Counted from the first letter of the stretch, positions 52,528 to 61,888 are shown. The stretch: DNA of 64,000 bases from Chitinophagales bacterium (GCA_020636575.1 JACJXP010000005.1:62001-126000), one strand, 5' to 3'. Numbers and translations are program-made. Notes: a model not told the origin generated them from the sequence alone.

Positions 52528-55146
52528 TCATAATGCAGCTAAACTTTCTTCGATCACTTTGATCTTTGCTTCAGCATCTGCTTTCTTTTTTCTTTCTGTT
52601 TCTACAATTTCAGGTTTGGCATTTTGAACGAACCGTTCATTGCTGAGTTTTTTCTCAACAGACACTAAAAATCCTTTCAGGTAATCAAGGTCTTTTATTA
52701 ACTGTTCTTTCTGCGATGAGGTATCAAGTTCAGTAAGTGTTTTCAGATAAAATTTATCTTTCTGTACTACTACGGTTATACTATCGGCGATGTTTTCTTT
52801 AGTGAACTCAACACTTTCTGCATTTGCCTGCCTGGATATAATATTTTCTATCGGTTTATAAATAGCTTCTTCTGCTGTTTGAATGAATAACTGTACAGGT
52901 TCTTTGGGTTTTAGTTTGTTCTTGTTTCTTGCATCCCTGATGGCGGTAATTGTCTCCTTCAACAAATTACCTGCAGCAGTTAAAGAAGTATCAACATCTT
53001 TGATCTTTGGTAATTCTTTAATGATTATATCGTCCTTTCTGTCGTTTAATTGATGGTAAATATCTTCTGTAACAAAAGGCATGAAAGGATGCAGCAGTTG
53101 CACCAACTCTTCAAAGAAGCTGATCGTTTTTTCATAAGTGATCTTATCAACAGGTTGCTCAAAACCCGGTTTTGCCCATTCGAGATACCAGCTACAAAAA
53201 TCATCCCATATCAATGAGTAAATAGTTTTCAGAGATTCACTTAGCCTGAAATCTGCAAACTGATCATCTAATTGTGTTCTTACTTCCTGTAAACGATTTT
53301 CAAACCACTGGATCGCAAACTCATTTTGGGCTTTTGCATTAGCATCCACTCTTTCTTCCCAGCTTTTCACCAGCTTTAATGCATTCCACATTTTATTGAT
53401 GAAGAAGCGGCCTTGTTCATTGCCGGTTTCATCCCACATCAGATCGTTACCGGCGGGAGATGAGATCATGATACCAAAACGTACTGCATCGGCACCGTCT
53501 TTTTCGATCATTTCAAGCAGATCAGGTGAGTTACCCAATTGCTTACTCATTTTTCGGCCGATCTTGTCTCTCACTATCCCTGTAAAATATACTTCTGAAA
53601 ATGGTTTTTGTTCTTTGTATTCAAATCCAGCCATGATCATTCGGGCTACCCAAAAGAAGATGATCTCCGGGGCAGTTACCAATGTATTGGTCGGGTAGTA
53701 GTAGCTGATTTCTTTATTACCGGGGTCACTATATCCTTTAAACACTTCAAATGGCCATAACCATGAAGAGAACCAGGTGTCCAGACAATCTTCGTCCTGT
53801 TTGAGCCGGTCAGCTGTAACTATTTTTGATCTTTCTTTTTTGAATAGTTCAATAGCGTCTTCCACATTAGCGGCAACTACAAAATCACCATCGGCATCAT
53901 ACCAGGCTGGTATGCGATGACCCCACCATAACTGGCGGCTGATACACCAGTCTTTGATATTCTCCATCCAGTGGCGGTATAGATTTTTGAACTTGGGCGG
54001 ATAGAATTTTATTTCATCTTCCATTACTGCTTTTAAAGCGGGGGAATATATTTTTTTCATATCCACCCACCATTGCAGTGATAAACGGGGTTCTGCTACC
54101 ACATCCGTTCTTTCACTATAGCCCACTTCGCTGGTGTAATCTTCAGTTTTTAACAGGTGGCCCTGTTCTTCCAGCATTTTTATGATCTTTTTTCTTGCCT
54201 CAAACCTGTCTTCCCCAACCAGTATTTCCGCAGCTTCATTCAACGTACCATCTTCATTCAGAATATCAACGATATCAAGCTTATGCTTTTCGCCCAGTTG
54301 ATAATCGTTCATATCATGTGCCGGGGTCACTTTTAATGCACCTGTACCAAACTCCTGTGTTACATAATCATCAGTAATGATGGGGATACGACGGTTGATC
54401 AATGGTACAAATGCAAACTTCCCATGTAAATGTTTATATCGTTCATCATCAGGGTGTACACAAATAGCTGTATCTCCCATGATCGTTTCGGGACGTACCG
54501 TTGCGATGATGATATGATCTTCACCTGGTATATCCAGTTTGTATTTTAAGAAGTAGAGTTTTTGCTGGGTTTCTTTCCTGATCACTTCTTCATCACTAAG
54601 TGCAGTCTTTGCCTTAGGATCCCAGTTGATCATTCGTTTACCACGGTATATATACCCTTTCTTAAAAAGATCGATGAATACACTGATCACAGAGTTGTAA
54701 TAGTGTGTATCCATGGTAAAAGTGGTTCTGTCCCAATCAGCACTGCATCCCAGTTTCTTTAGTTGTTCCAAAATGATGCCGCCATACTTTTCTTTCCATT
54801 CCCATGCATATTGCAGAAATTCATCACGGCTTAATGTGGCTTTCTGGATGCCTTTTTCCCTGAGCATCTGAACTACTTTGGCTTCAGTAGCAATGGAAGC
54901 ATGATCAGTTCCCGGAACCCAGCAGGCATTTTTACCCTGCATCCTTGCTCTCCTGATCAAAATATCCTGGATGGTATTGTTAAGGCAATGCCCCATGTGA
55001 AGGATACCGGTAACATTGGGAGGAGGCATTACAATAGTATATGGTTCCCTGTTATCCGGTGTGCTATGGAAATATTTTTTATCCAGCCAGTGCTGATACC
55101 ATTTTTCTTCTGCAGACCTGTGTTCAAAGTTCTTACTCAGTTCCAT
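52528..55146 (-). CDS. valS: Valyl-tRNA synthetase
   Basis: An 872-residue class I synthetase. HIGH motif appears as NVTGILHMGHCLN, the KMSKS motif as GRKMSKQLGNSPD, the editing domain between them includes ATVRPETIMGDTAI, and the C-terminal end is a coiled coil (about 800-872) that binds tRNA. Two tRNA-Val genes lie 2.5 kb downstream in coordinate. The start has a TAATTTTGC box 6 nt upstream. Confidence 0.96.
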   Translation of the reverse strand: MELSKNFEHRSAEEKWYQHWLDKKYFHSTPDNREPYTIVMPPPNVTGILHMGHCLNNTIQDILIRRARMQGKNACWVPGTDHASIATEAKVVQMLREKGIQKATLSRDEFLQYAWEWKEKYGGIILEQLKKLGCSADWDRTTFTMDTHYYNSVISVFIDLFKKGYIYRGKRMINWDPKAKTALSDEEVIRKETQQKLYFLKYKLDIPGEDHIIIATVRPETIMGDTAICVHPDDERYKHLHGKFAFVPLINRRIPIITDDYVTQEFGTGALKVTPAHDMNDYQLGEKHKLDIVDILNEDGTLNEAAEILVGEDRFEARKKIIKMLEEQGHLLKTEDYTSEVGYSERTDVVAEPRLSLQWWVDMKKIYSPALKAVMEDEIKFYPPKFKNLYRHWMENIKDWCISRQLWWGHRIPAWYDADGDFVVAANVEDAIELFKKERSKIVTADRLKQDEDCLDTWFSSWLWPFEVFKGYSDPGNKEISYYYPTNTLVTAPEIIFFWVARMIMAGFEYKEQKPFSEVYFTGIVRDKIGRKMSKQLGNSPDLLEMIEKDGADAVRFGIMISSPAGNDLMWDETGNEQGRFFINKMWNALKLVKSWEERVDANAKAQNEFAIQWFENRLQEVRTQLDDQFADFRLSESLKTIYSLIWDDFCSWYLEWAKPGFEQPVDKITYEKTISFFEELVQLLHPFMPFVTEDIYHQLNDRKDDIIIKELPKIKDVDTSLTAAGNLLKETITAIRDARNKNKLKPKEPVQLFIQTAEEAIYKPIENIISRQANAESVEFTKENIADSITVVVQKDKFYLKTLTELDTSSQKEQLIKDLDYLKGFLVSVEKKLSNERFVQNAKPEIVETERKKKADAEAKIKVIEESLAAL

Positions 55147-55152
55147 AAGGCT

Positions 55153-55161
55153 GCAAAATTA
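55153..55161 (-). promoter_or_regulatory. valS: Bacteroidota -7 box (TAATTTTGC) at the valS start
   Basis: Read on the minus strand, it ends 6 nt before the valS ATG (55146). Confidence 0.45.
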
Positions 55162-55207
55162 CCGGCTTTTAAGGAGAAGAGAAAGGGGAGATTGTAATGA
55201 TTCAATC

Positions 55208-55648
55208 TTAGAGGTGGCGATCAATATCTTCTGGTGACATTCTTTTTCTTATTTCTTCACACATATATTTATTTCCATTATGAACCTCTTCAATGCACCT
55301 GACAATTTCCTCGAAAGGAGATGTTTTTGTGATATATCCCATGGCACCGGACCGTAGCATCTTAATAGCTGTTTTTGGTTCATTGTTTACAGATAGACCA
55401 ACCACTCTAATGGAATTATCGAGCTTGGCAACCTCTTTGGCCACTTCAAATCCGTTCATGGGGTCCATATTGATATCTACCAGCATCACATCCGGTCTGA
55501 GGCTGAGTGCCTTTTCAAGTGCTTCTTTACCGTTTTTACATTCGTCTATAACATTGAAATGTGAATAATCGGCAAGAAAGAATTTCCAGGATTCTCTTAC
55601 TAAACGGTGATCATCAACAACGATGATACGGATCGGTTTTGGCAGCAT
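55208..55648 (-). CDS. NarL-type response regulator lacking the HTH domain
   Basis: A 146-residue protein whose receiver domain is complete: VVDDH acidic pair, phospho-acceptor Asp58 in MLVDINMDPMNG, GLSV and the lysine in YITKTSPFEE. The LuxR-type helix-turn-helix that follows in NarL/FixJ proteins is absent; the protein stops after MSPEDIDRHL, and the 61 bp to valS do not encode it in another frame. It may act by protein contact. A partner kinase is not adjacent; a HisKA_3 kinase is at 38.4-40.4 kb. Confidence 0.85.
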   Translation of the reverse strand: MLPKPIRIIVVDDHRLVRESWKFFLADYSHFNVIDECKNGKEALEKALSLRPDVMLVDINMDPMNGFEVAKEVAKLDNSIRVVGLSVNNEPKTAIKMLRSGAMGYITKTSPFEEIVRCIEEVHNGNKYMCEEIRKRMSPEDIDRHL

Positions 55649-55910
55649 AATAAATTCAATAATTATTTTTGTTGGTAATCAATGAATTATGAATTTATAT
55701 TTGCTTAGGTGGTTTAGAGGAAGATGGAAATGAAAATCTAAAATAGTAAAAATACTGAATTATACAAGTATTAATACTAAGTAAAATTTCAAGTATAATT
55801 ACCTATGTCAAAATACCCGATTCCACTTATTCTTTGGACAATCAATTCGATAACTCCATGACGATATTTGCCTTTACGGCTGTATATTGAACCCCAAAAG
55901 AAAAACTGAT

Positions 55911-56642
55911 ATGAAAAGAGAATTGACTTCCTGGTATAGCCCGTCCTTAAATAAAGAAATGCCTGTTGCTACTTACGGAGACTATGGGTTTGCACTTTTG
56001 CTCGTTCCGACAGCTGCGGCTGATTACCTGGAGTATGAACGTTTTCAGCTAATGGATCATATAGCACCGTTTATTGATAGCGGAAAAGTAAAAGTATTTT
56101 CTATTGACAGCATCAATAATGAAAGCTGGCTGAATAATAATATTGACCCTCATTATAAAATTGCCAGGCATCAGCAATGGAACAATTATGTTTTTAATGA
56201 AGTAGTTCCGTTTATTCGTAACAGTACCAGCCAGGAAACGCCTATCATTACCTGCGGCGCTTCTTTTGGGGCATTACATAGCATGAATCTTTTTTTGAAA
56301 AGACCTGATATCATCAATGGTGTGATCGCTATGAGTGGCGTATACGATCTGACAGAGTATACCAAAGGTTTTTTTAATGATGATGTATACTTTAATAGTC
56401 CTATGCATTACATGCCCAATATGACCGACCATTCTATCCTGGAGCAGATCAGGCAGAGTAATCATATCCATATATTAACGGGTAGCGGTTCTTACGAGGA
56501 TCCCGGAAGCAGCGGAAGATTTGCAAAGATCCTGTACGATAAAGGAATATGGTATGAACTGGATATATGGGGCAATGAGTGGACACATGACTGGCCGACC
56601 TGGAGAGCCATGCTTCCTCATTACCTGGGAAGCAGGTTTTGA
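55911..56642 (+). CDS. Esterase-family alpha/beta hydrolase
   Basis: A 243-residue cytoplasmic protein from ATG 55911 (an in-frame TTG at 55887 is less likely). The nucleophile elbow is CGASFGALHS and the C-terminal WGNEWTHDWPTWR holds the likely catalytic histidine. It belongs to the putative esterase family near esterase D. The 262-bp AT-rich region upstream has a GATATTTGC sequence. It overlaps the 3' end of aat by 22 bp. Confidence 0.78.
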   Translation: MKRELTSWYSPSLNKEMPVATYGDYGFALLLVPTAAADYLEYERFQLMDHIAPFIDSGKVKVFSIDSINNESWLNNNIDPHYKIARHQQWNNYVFNEVVPFIRNSTSQETPIITCGASFGALHSMNLFLKRPDIINGVIAMSGVYDLTEYTKGFFNDDVYFNSPMHYMPNMTDHSILEQIRQSNHIHILTGSGSYEDPGSSGRFAKILYDKGIWYELDIWGNEWTHDWPTWRAMLPHYLGSRF

Positions 56643-57271
56643 AGTAATTGAATGAATTGATCTCTGGGGATCATTTCTGCTCCAAGACTTTCGAGATATT
56701 CAGTATACACCTGGCAATCGATCAGGGCGATGCCTTCTTTTTTTAACTGTTGCACAAAGCAGGTAAATGCATATCTCGATGCACCTGATATCTTGCTGAA
56801 CATGCTTTCTCCAAAAAATACCGTTCCGATCTTTATTCCGTAAAGTCCTCCAACCAATTTATCATCCTTCCATACCTCGGCGCTATAGGCATATCCTTTT
56901 TCATGCAGGGTACAGTAAGCTCTTTCTACCTCGTCAGTGATCCATGTGCCCAGTTGTCCCGGCCTTTTTATTTGTTTACATTCTTTTATAACCTCAGGGA
57001 ATGAACGATTGACGCTAAATTCAAGTTCATTTTTAGCCAACATTCTTGAAATTGTTTTGCTGACTTTTAGTTTTTCGGGGAACAATACAAATCTTGGGTC
57101 CGGACACCACCAAAGGATCGTATCGCCTTCATACCAGGGGAATATCCCGCTTTTATAAGCCAATAAAAGTCTTTCTACAGATAGGTCACCACCCATAGCT
57201 AATAACCCGTCAGGCTCAGCCAGGTGAACAGGAGGGAATTTTAATTCTTTATCAAGTGCAAAAAGCGGCAT
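56621..57271 (-). CDS. aat: Leucyl/phenylalanyl-tRNA-protein transferase
   Basis: A 216-residue transferase that adds Leu or Phe to N-terminal Arg/Lys, making N-degrons. FPPVHLAEPDGLLAMGGDLSVERLLLAY, GIFPWYEGDTILWWCPDPR and GGLYGIKIGTVFFGESMFS are diagnostic. ATG 57271 is preferred to TTG 57286, leaving a 7-bp gap after clpS. With ClpS and a Clp ATPase it forms the N-end rule pathway. Confidence 0.94.
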   Translation of the reverse strand: MPLFALDKELKFPPVHLAEPDGLLAMGGDLSVERLLLAYKSGIFPWYEGDTILWWCPDPRFVLFPEKLKVSKTISRMLAKNELEFSVNRSFPEVIKECKQIKRPGQLGTWITDEVERAYCTLHEKGYAYSAEVWKDDKLVGGLYGIKIGTVFFGESMFSKISGASRYAFTCFVQQLKKEGIALIDCQVYTEYLESLGAEMIPRDQFIQLLQNLLPR

Positions 57272-57278
57272 GGAAAGG

Positions 57279-57575
57279 TCAGGCAACTACTTCTACTGTT
57301 GCGTTGATGCCTCTTTCGGTAATAGCATCACACATGGGTTTCAGTTCATCATAACTGCCATTTTTAACGGCATATTTTCCCTGGAAATGAATAATGTAGG
57401 CGCATTGTTCAGCCTGTTCGTTGCTGTGGCCGCAAACGGTGACCAGGGTTTCGATCACCCATTCAAATGTATTGACTTCATCATTCCAAACGATAAGGTT
57501 ACAGGAATCATCCTGTAATACATCGGTACCCGTCTCTTCCTGGGTAAGTGCATCTGTATCGGCATCACTGAACAT
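57279..57575 (-). CDS. clpS: ATP-dependent Clp protease adaptor ClpS
   Basis: A 98-residue adaptor that brings N-degron substrates to the Clp unfoldase. LIVWNDEVNTFEWVIETLV (the usual NDD is NDE), HSNEQAEQCAYIIHFQGK and the VEVVA end fit ClpS. It is the first gene of a two-gene unit with aat. Confidence 0.93.
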   Translation of the reverse strand: MFSDADTDALTQEETGTDVLQDDSCNLIVWNDEVNTFEWVIETLVTVCGHSNEQAEQCAYIIHFQGKYAVKNGSYDELKPMCDAITERGINATVEVVA

Positions 57576-57599
57576 GAAACAAATTTAAACTTATTTCAA

Positions 57600-57623
57600 C
57601 AAAAAACCCCGCAGTGTGCGGGG
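57600..57623 (-). terminator. Terminator after tRNA-Val(UAC)
   Basis: On the minus strand CCCCGCA pairs with TGCGGGG (57623-57617 with 57613-57607) and is followed by six T (complement of 57601-57606). It sits 5 bp after the tRNA 3' end. Confidence 0.88.
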
Positions 57624-57627
57624 TTAG

Positions 57628-57702
57628 TGGGAGCTGACGGGTTCGAACCGCCGACCCTCTGCTTGTAAGGCAGATGCTCTGAACCAGCTGAGCTAAGCTC
57701 CC
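57628..57702 (-). tRNA. tRNA-Val (anticodon UAC)
   Basis: The 75-nt gene folds as a cloverleaf: acceptor GGGAGCT/AGCTCCC, D-arm TAGCTCAGCTGG, anticodon loop CTTACAA in a TCTGC/GCAGA stem, and TPsiC loop GTTCGAA. The CCA end is not encoded (ACTA follows). Confidence 0.95.
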
Positions 57703-57817
57703 ATTTTTGGGAGTGCAAAGATAAGGGGATGAGTGTTTTAATGCAAAATATTTTTAAACTGGTTTTGCTGGTTTAAGCCCGGTTTTTAATCTTTGTAAAG
57801 TTGATCATTATTGATCC

Positions 57818-57895
57818 GGAACGTTAGCTCAGTTGGTTCAGAGCATTACTTTGACAGAGTAGGGGTCACTGGTTCGAGTCCAGTACGTTCCACCA
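57818..57895 (+). tRNA. tRNA-Val (anticodon GAC)
   Basis: The cloverleaf has acceptor GGAACGT/ACGTTCC, D-arm TAGCTCAGTTGG, anticodon loop TTGACAG in TTACT/AGTAG, and GTTCGAG in the T loop. CCA is encoded. It is divergent from the tRNA-Val(UAC) gene, 115 bp apart. Confidence 0.94.
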
Positions 57896-58034
57896 TCTTT
57901 CTCTTGTTTTAGCCATATTACTTGACCTTGCTAAATTGATCTTCTGTGTTATTGCGATACAGTTTCAAATAATAAACATAAGTACTTTATTATTGTAATT
58001 TCACCCGGTTAATCATTATTGACAAGAACAATTA

Positions 58035-58667
58035 ATGCAAGCAAAGAAGTATATCCGGCAACCATTCTTTTTTCTTTGGATGATCTATTTTTTAATGGGG
58101 GTAAGCCTTCTTTTCCTTTATTCAAAAAAAGAACTCTTTCTCAAACTGAACGCTTATCATTCAAAAGGGCTAGATTCATTTTTCGCCCTGTTTACAGAAT
58201 TGGGTAATGGACTTTTTTCAGTGGCCGTTTTTGTTCTCGCTGTAATTTTCAGGAAGATATCTTTGGCTGTGCAGATCATTACTGCTTATTTATTTTCGGG
58301 CCTCCTTGTGCAGATACTGAAAAGGATATTCAAAATGCCAAGACCAAAAGCATTTTTTGGCCCCGGCGAATATGCCTGGTTTATTGACGGGGTCACTCAT
58401 GGAGGGAGTAATAGCTTTCCGTCGGGGCATACAGCCTCAGCATTTGCGCTGGCAACAATTTTATCGCTTTACTCAAAAAGCAAGTATGCGGGGATCCTTT
58501 ACTTTTTATTGGCAGCAGCTGTTGGTTATTCCAGAGTTTATTTGGGACAGCACTTTTTTACAGATGTATTTGCCGGAGCTGTGATAGGTGTAATAGCGGC
58601 GTTGCTTGTTTGGATTTTTCTAAGGAATAAAGATTTCAATAAAATTCTACAAAGAAGCAAAACATAG
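58035..58667 (+). CDS. PAP2-family membrane phosphatase
   Basis: A 210-residue protein with about six membrane helices. The three phosphatase motifs are visible: KRIFKMPRPKAFF, PSGHTASAFA and SRVYLGQHFFTDVFAG, with the catalytic histidines. It may dephosphorylate undecaprenyl pyrophosphate or phosphatidate-type lipids. It ends 1 bp before the convergent GCS2-like gene. Confidence 0.9.
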   Translation: MQAKKYIRQPFFFLWMIYFLMGVSLLFLYSKKELFLKLNAYHSKGLDSFFALFTELGNGLFSVAVFVLAVIFRKISLAVQIITAYLFSGLLVQILKRIFKMPRPKAFFGPGEYAWFIDGVTHGGSNSFPSGHTASAFALATILSLYSKSKYAGILYFLLAAAVGYSRVYLGQHFFTDVFAGAVIGVIAALLVWIFLRNKDFNKILQRSKT

Positions 58668-58668
58668 A

Positions 58669-59778
58669 TCAGATGCCTACCATGAATTGAGAGTGTATGT
58701 ATTCAGCAACACTACTCAGATTTTTGGTTTTTTCGTAAACATCCAGTTGCCGGTCGGCGCCAGTTCCATTCTCCAATATCTTATGTACATAAGCAACCCG
58801 ATGCCTGCTGCCTAAATGATCCAATACGGGATCCAGGAAATCCAATAACTCATATATCAGGGCCCGGGTATTTACTTCTTCTTCTTTCCCAAAGTCAATA
58901 AGCAGGCCATCAACACCATAGCGGCTGGCTCTCCATTTATTTTCATTGAGTAATGCTCTTGAATACTGGATGAAATTCAGGTTCTTGGAACGAAGCATAT
59001 AAATACGGGCACATACCGCCTGGAACAAGGCTGCTATTGCAATGGTCTCGTCAACCGTCATTGGGATATCACAGATGCGAAACTCAACAGTATTAAAGAA
59101 AGGGTGCACCCTGAGGTCCCACCATATCTTCTTTGCATTATCAATACAATTGGTCTTGATGAGTAGCTTGACGTAATTATCGTAAGCCTCAATGCTTTCA
59201 AAAGTACCCGGGATTCCGGTGCGGGGGAACTTATCAAATACCTTTGTGCGGAAAGATTTATACCCTGTTTTTCGTCCTTCCCAGAATGGAGAATTAGTGC
59301 TTAATGCGAAAATATGCGGTAAAAAATAGCGGGTCGAATTAGCAATATGATTAGCTAATTCCCGGCTTTCCATACCTACATGCACATGTAAACCAAAAAT
59401 GAGATTACTTCTGGCTGCTTCCTGTAATTCATTTACGATCTCGTTATAACGGGCATGATCAGTGATCAACTGGCTTTCCCAGTGACTGAAAGGGTGAGTG
59501 CCTGAGGCTCCCATTGCAAAACCAAGACTGCTTGCCAAACCACCAATTGTTTTTCTTAAAGTAGCAACGTCTGTAAATGCCTCATCAATATCCGCACAAA
59601 TATCTGTGCCCACTTCCACCACTGCCTGGTGCATCTCTGCTTTTACCTTGTCTTTGATGGCTTTTTGGCCTTCCTGAACCAATTTTTGTTCATGACTCTT
59701 TAATTCAAAAGTAGTGGGGTCCAGCACCATATATTCCTCTTCCACACCCAGCGTAAAACTTTTATAATTGAGATTCAT
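58669..59778 (-). CDS. YbdK-type carboxylate-amine ligase (GCS2 family)
   Basis: A 369-residue relative of glutamate-cysteine ligase. FTLGVEEEYMVLDP holds the metal-binding glutamates; SGTHPFSHWESQLI, GLHVHVGMESRELA, SPFWEGRKTGYKSFRT and WWDLRVHPFFNTVEFRICD are family marks. It would form an amide bond with ATP; the true substrates of such YbdK members are mostly unknown. It lies 18 bp after the ATP-grasp gene in one operon. Confidence 0.87.
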   Translation of the reverse strand: MNLNYKSFTLGVEEEYMVLDPTTFELKSHEQKLVQEGQKAIKDKVKAEMHQAVVEVGTDICADIDEAFTDVATLRKTIGGLASSLGFAMGASGTHPFSHWESQLITDHARYNEIVNELQEAARSNLIFGLHVHVGMESRELANHIANSTRYFLPHIFALSTNSPFWEGRKTGYKSFRTKVFDKFPRTGIPGTFESIEAYDNYVKLLIKTNCIDNAKKIWWDLRVHPFFNTVEFRICDIPMTVDETIAIAALFQAVCARIYMLRSKNLNFIQYSRALLNENKWRASRYGVDGLLIDFGKEEEVNTRALIYELLDFLDPVLDHLGSRHRVAYVHKILENGTGADRQLDVYEKTKNLSSVAEYIHSQFMVGI

Positions 59779-59796
59779 GAGTTTTTACTTTTTGTT

Positions 59797-60750
59797 TCAG
59801 GTAAGTGGTACTTTATTGCTGCTTCTTTTTACATATTCGCCCCAGGTCAGGTTATCAGCACCTTCTACATGTGACTGTGCTTTTTCAATGGCATAGTTAG
59901 CAGCTGTTTCCACCACCCATTCAAAATTCTCTTCTCCCACACTTGTTCTTTCGGCATCCGGTGCCGGGTTGCAGAAATCAATAGCATAAGGCACTCCATC
60001 TCTTACAGCCAACTCAACAGTATTAAAATCATAACCCAGATACTTATTGATCCGCAGTACAATGTCTGTCATTTGCTGTAGCCTTTCAGGAGAAGGGTTA
60101 AAATCGGCAACATAACGAAGGTGATGTGGATTGCGGGGTTCATATGACATGATCCGTACATATTTGCCACCAATACAATAGCAGCGATAATATTCAGTAA
60201 ATACGATCTCCTCCTGCAAAAGCATGACCAACTGGCCGGTTTCACTATGCTTATTAAAAAAATCTTCTGCACTGGTCAGTTTATAAACATGCTTCCAACC
60301 GCCCCCTGCAAATGGTTTCATATAGGCGGGGAAGCCCACATAGTCAAATATAGAATCCCAGTCAAGTGGATAAGCCAGGTTTGAAAAAGAATCATCAGAT
60401 GTATCATCCGGGTGATCTCTTGAAGGAATAATTGCTGTTTTAGGGACAGGAACTCCCACTTTTGTCATCAGGCAATTATTAAAATACTTATCATCTGCAC
60501 TCCACCAAAATGGATTATTAATGACAGCAGCTCCTGTTACAGCTGCGTTTTTAAGCCATGTCCTGTAAAAAGGAACATCCTGGGATATTCTGTCGAAAAT
60601 CACAGCATATCCGCTATCTACTCCCTGCATCGCTTTATCAATGCGTACTGGTTCGGCTGAAATGCCTTCTATGTTTTTACTGTTGACCTTTGCAACAAAT
60701 GCTTCTGGGAAAGAACGTTCTTTTCCATGCAGGATTCCGATTTTCTTCAT
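59797..60750 (-). CDS. ATP-grasp ligase (glutathione-synthetase/RimK-like)
   Basis: A 317-residue protein. The ATP-grasp core is seen in PAYMKPFAGGGWKHVYK, MLLQEEIVFTEYYRCYCIGGKYVRIM and the metal site NTVELAVRDGVPYAIDFCNPAPD. The N-terminal preATP-grasp region (GILHGKERSFPEAFV) differs from GshB. It probably extends the product of the adjacent GCS2-like ligase with another amine. Exact substrates cannot be told. Confidence 0.78.
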   Translation of the reverse strand: MKKIGILHGKERSFPEAFVAKVNSKNIEGISAEPVRIDKAMQGVDSGYAVIFDRISQDVPFYRTWLKNAAVTGAAVINNPFWWSADDKYFNNCLMTKVGVPVPKTAIIPSRDHPDDTSDDSFSNLAYPLDWDSIFDYVGFPAYMKPFAGGGWKHVYKLTSAEDFFNKHSETGQLVMLLQEEIVFTEYYRCYCIGGKYVRIMSYEPRNPHHLRYVADFNPSPERLQQMTDIVLRINKYLGYDFNTVELAVRDGVPYAIDFCNPAPDAERTSVGEENFEWVVETAANYAIEKAQSHVEGADNLTWGEYVKRSSNKVPLT

Positions 60751-60930
60751 AAGCGTTTTTTTGATGAGTATTGATCCGGGTTAGTTATCTGGACCAAAAT
60801 TCATTTTTGTGGTGAGTTTTTCAAATTTATTTTTTAGCGATGAGAAAAACAAATCCCTGTCAGATTTAGTTTCATATCAGCCTGAGCAGAAACATGAGGA
60901 TTTTGTTATCAATTCGTTACTTTTGAAATC

Positions 60931-61746
60931 ATGCAGTTAGCGAACGAGTCCCGTATTCTGACAGAGACAGAAAGCCTCCGATCCGTTTTTCTTGACAGGG
61001 AAGTTATCGTTGATTTTTTTCTTCCGCAAACAAGTTCAGGAACACCAGTTTCCCTTATGCTCATCAACGATGGCCAGGACATGGAAAAAATGAATTTTTC
61101 AGAGATCCTGGATAATCTGTATAGTGAAGACGCTATTGAACCCATTTTGTTTGCTGCTGTGCATGCAGGTATTGAGCGGAGAATGGAGTATGGCACTCAA
61201 AAAGAAACTGATTACAAAGGGAGAGGAGCAAAGGCTCCGTCTTATACTACCTTCATTTTTGATGAGCTGTTACCTTTTGTCCGTGAAAAATTCGGCATTA
61301 ATTCATTTAAGGAAAAAGCGTTTGCGGGCTTTTCATTAGGGGGGCTTAGCGCATTAGATATTGTATGGAATCGCCCCGGTGAGTTTACAAAAGTGGGTGT
61401 TTTTTCCGGATCATTCTGGTGGAGGAGCCTCGACCAGCATGACGCTTCTTATGATGACGATCTGCACCGGATCATGCATCAACAGATCAAGAAAGGCCAG
61501 TTTGCTCCCTGGTTAAAATTCTTTTTTCAATGTGGCAATAAGGATGAGACAAAAGACAGGAATAACAACGGTATTATTGATTCTATTGAAGATACCCGTG
61601 ATGTTATAGAAGAATTAGTAAAGAAAGGATACTCCGAAGGCGAAAACATTCAATACCTGTTATTGGAGGACGGCCATCATGATGTGTTCACCTGGGGCCG
61701 GGCAATGCCGGAATTCTTAAAATGGGGATGGGGCAAAACTAACTAA
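60931..61746 (+). CDS. Esterase-family alpha/beta hydrolase
   Basis: A 271-residue cytoplasmic hydrolase. VSLMLINDGQDM, FAGFSLGGLSALD (nucleophile serine), FSGSFWWRS, FFFQCGNKDET and LEDGHHDVFTWG (histidine) fit the esterase D/Fes-like family. It is divergent from the ATP-grasp/GCS2-like pair across 180 bp, a gene association I recall from Bacteroidota amidoligase loci. It is related to but distinct from the esterase at 55.9 kb. Confidence 0.8.
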   Translation: MQLANESRILTETESLRSVFLDREVIVDFFLPQTSSGTPVSLMLINDGQDMEKMNFSEILDNLYSEDAIEPILFAAVHAGIERRMEYGTQKETDYKGRGAKAPSYTTFIFDELLPFVREKFGINSFKEKAFAGFSLGGLSALDIVWNRPGEFTKVGVFSGSFWWRSLDQHDASYDDDLHRIMHQQIKKGQFAPWLKFFFQCGNKDETKDRNNNGIIDSIEDTRDVIEELVKKGYSEGENIQYLLLEDGHHDVFTWGRAMPEFLKWGWGKTN

Positions 61747-61869
61747 GCCGGACACCACAATTTTTTCATAGAAACATCTATTGAGGGCTGATTTGTAATT
61801 AATTGCAAGGGATAGCTATAGTTTTACTATTGTTTACCAATTTCAAAAGAAAAAGGGAATTTCATTAGT

Positions 61870-61878
61870 TATTTTTGC
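61870..61878 (+). promoter_or_regulatory. ribBA: Bacteroidota -7 box (TATTTTTGC) before ribBA
   Basis: Matches TAnnTTTGC and ends 10 nt before the ribBA ATG. The short distance leaves no room for an FMN riboswitch. Confidence 0.5.
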
Positions 61879-61888
61879 ATAAATATTT

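Noticed and set aside
55649..55910. A gene or RNA in the AT-rich gap upstream of the esterase
   Set aside because: No frame with coding character and no convincing structure was found; only AT-rich short repeats around TATTAATAC.
59797..60750. Calling the ATP-grasp gene gshB and the adjacent gene gshA
   Set aside because: The N-terminal region and length differ from GshB, and the partner is of the YbdK type, whose substrates are not those of GshA by default.
61747..61888. FMN riboswitch before ribBA
   Set aside because: The gap is only 142 bp and lacks the conserved RFN box elements; the likely promoter box is 10 nt before the start.
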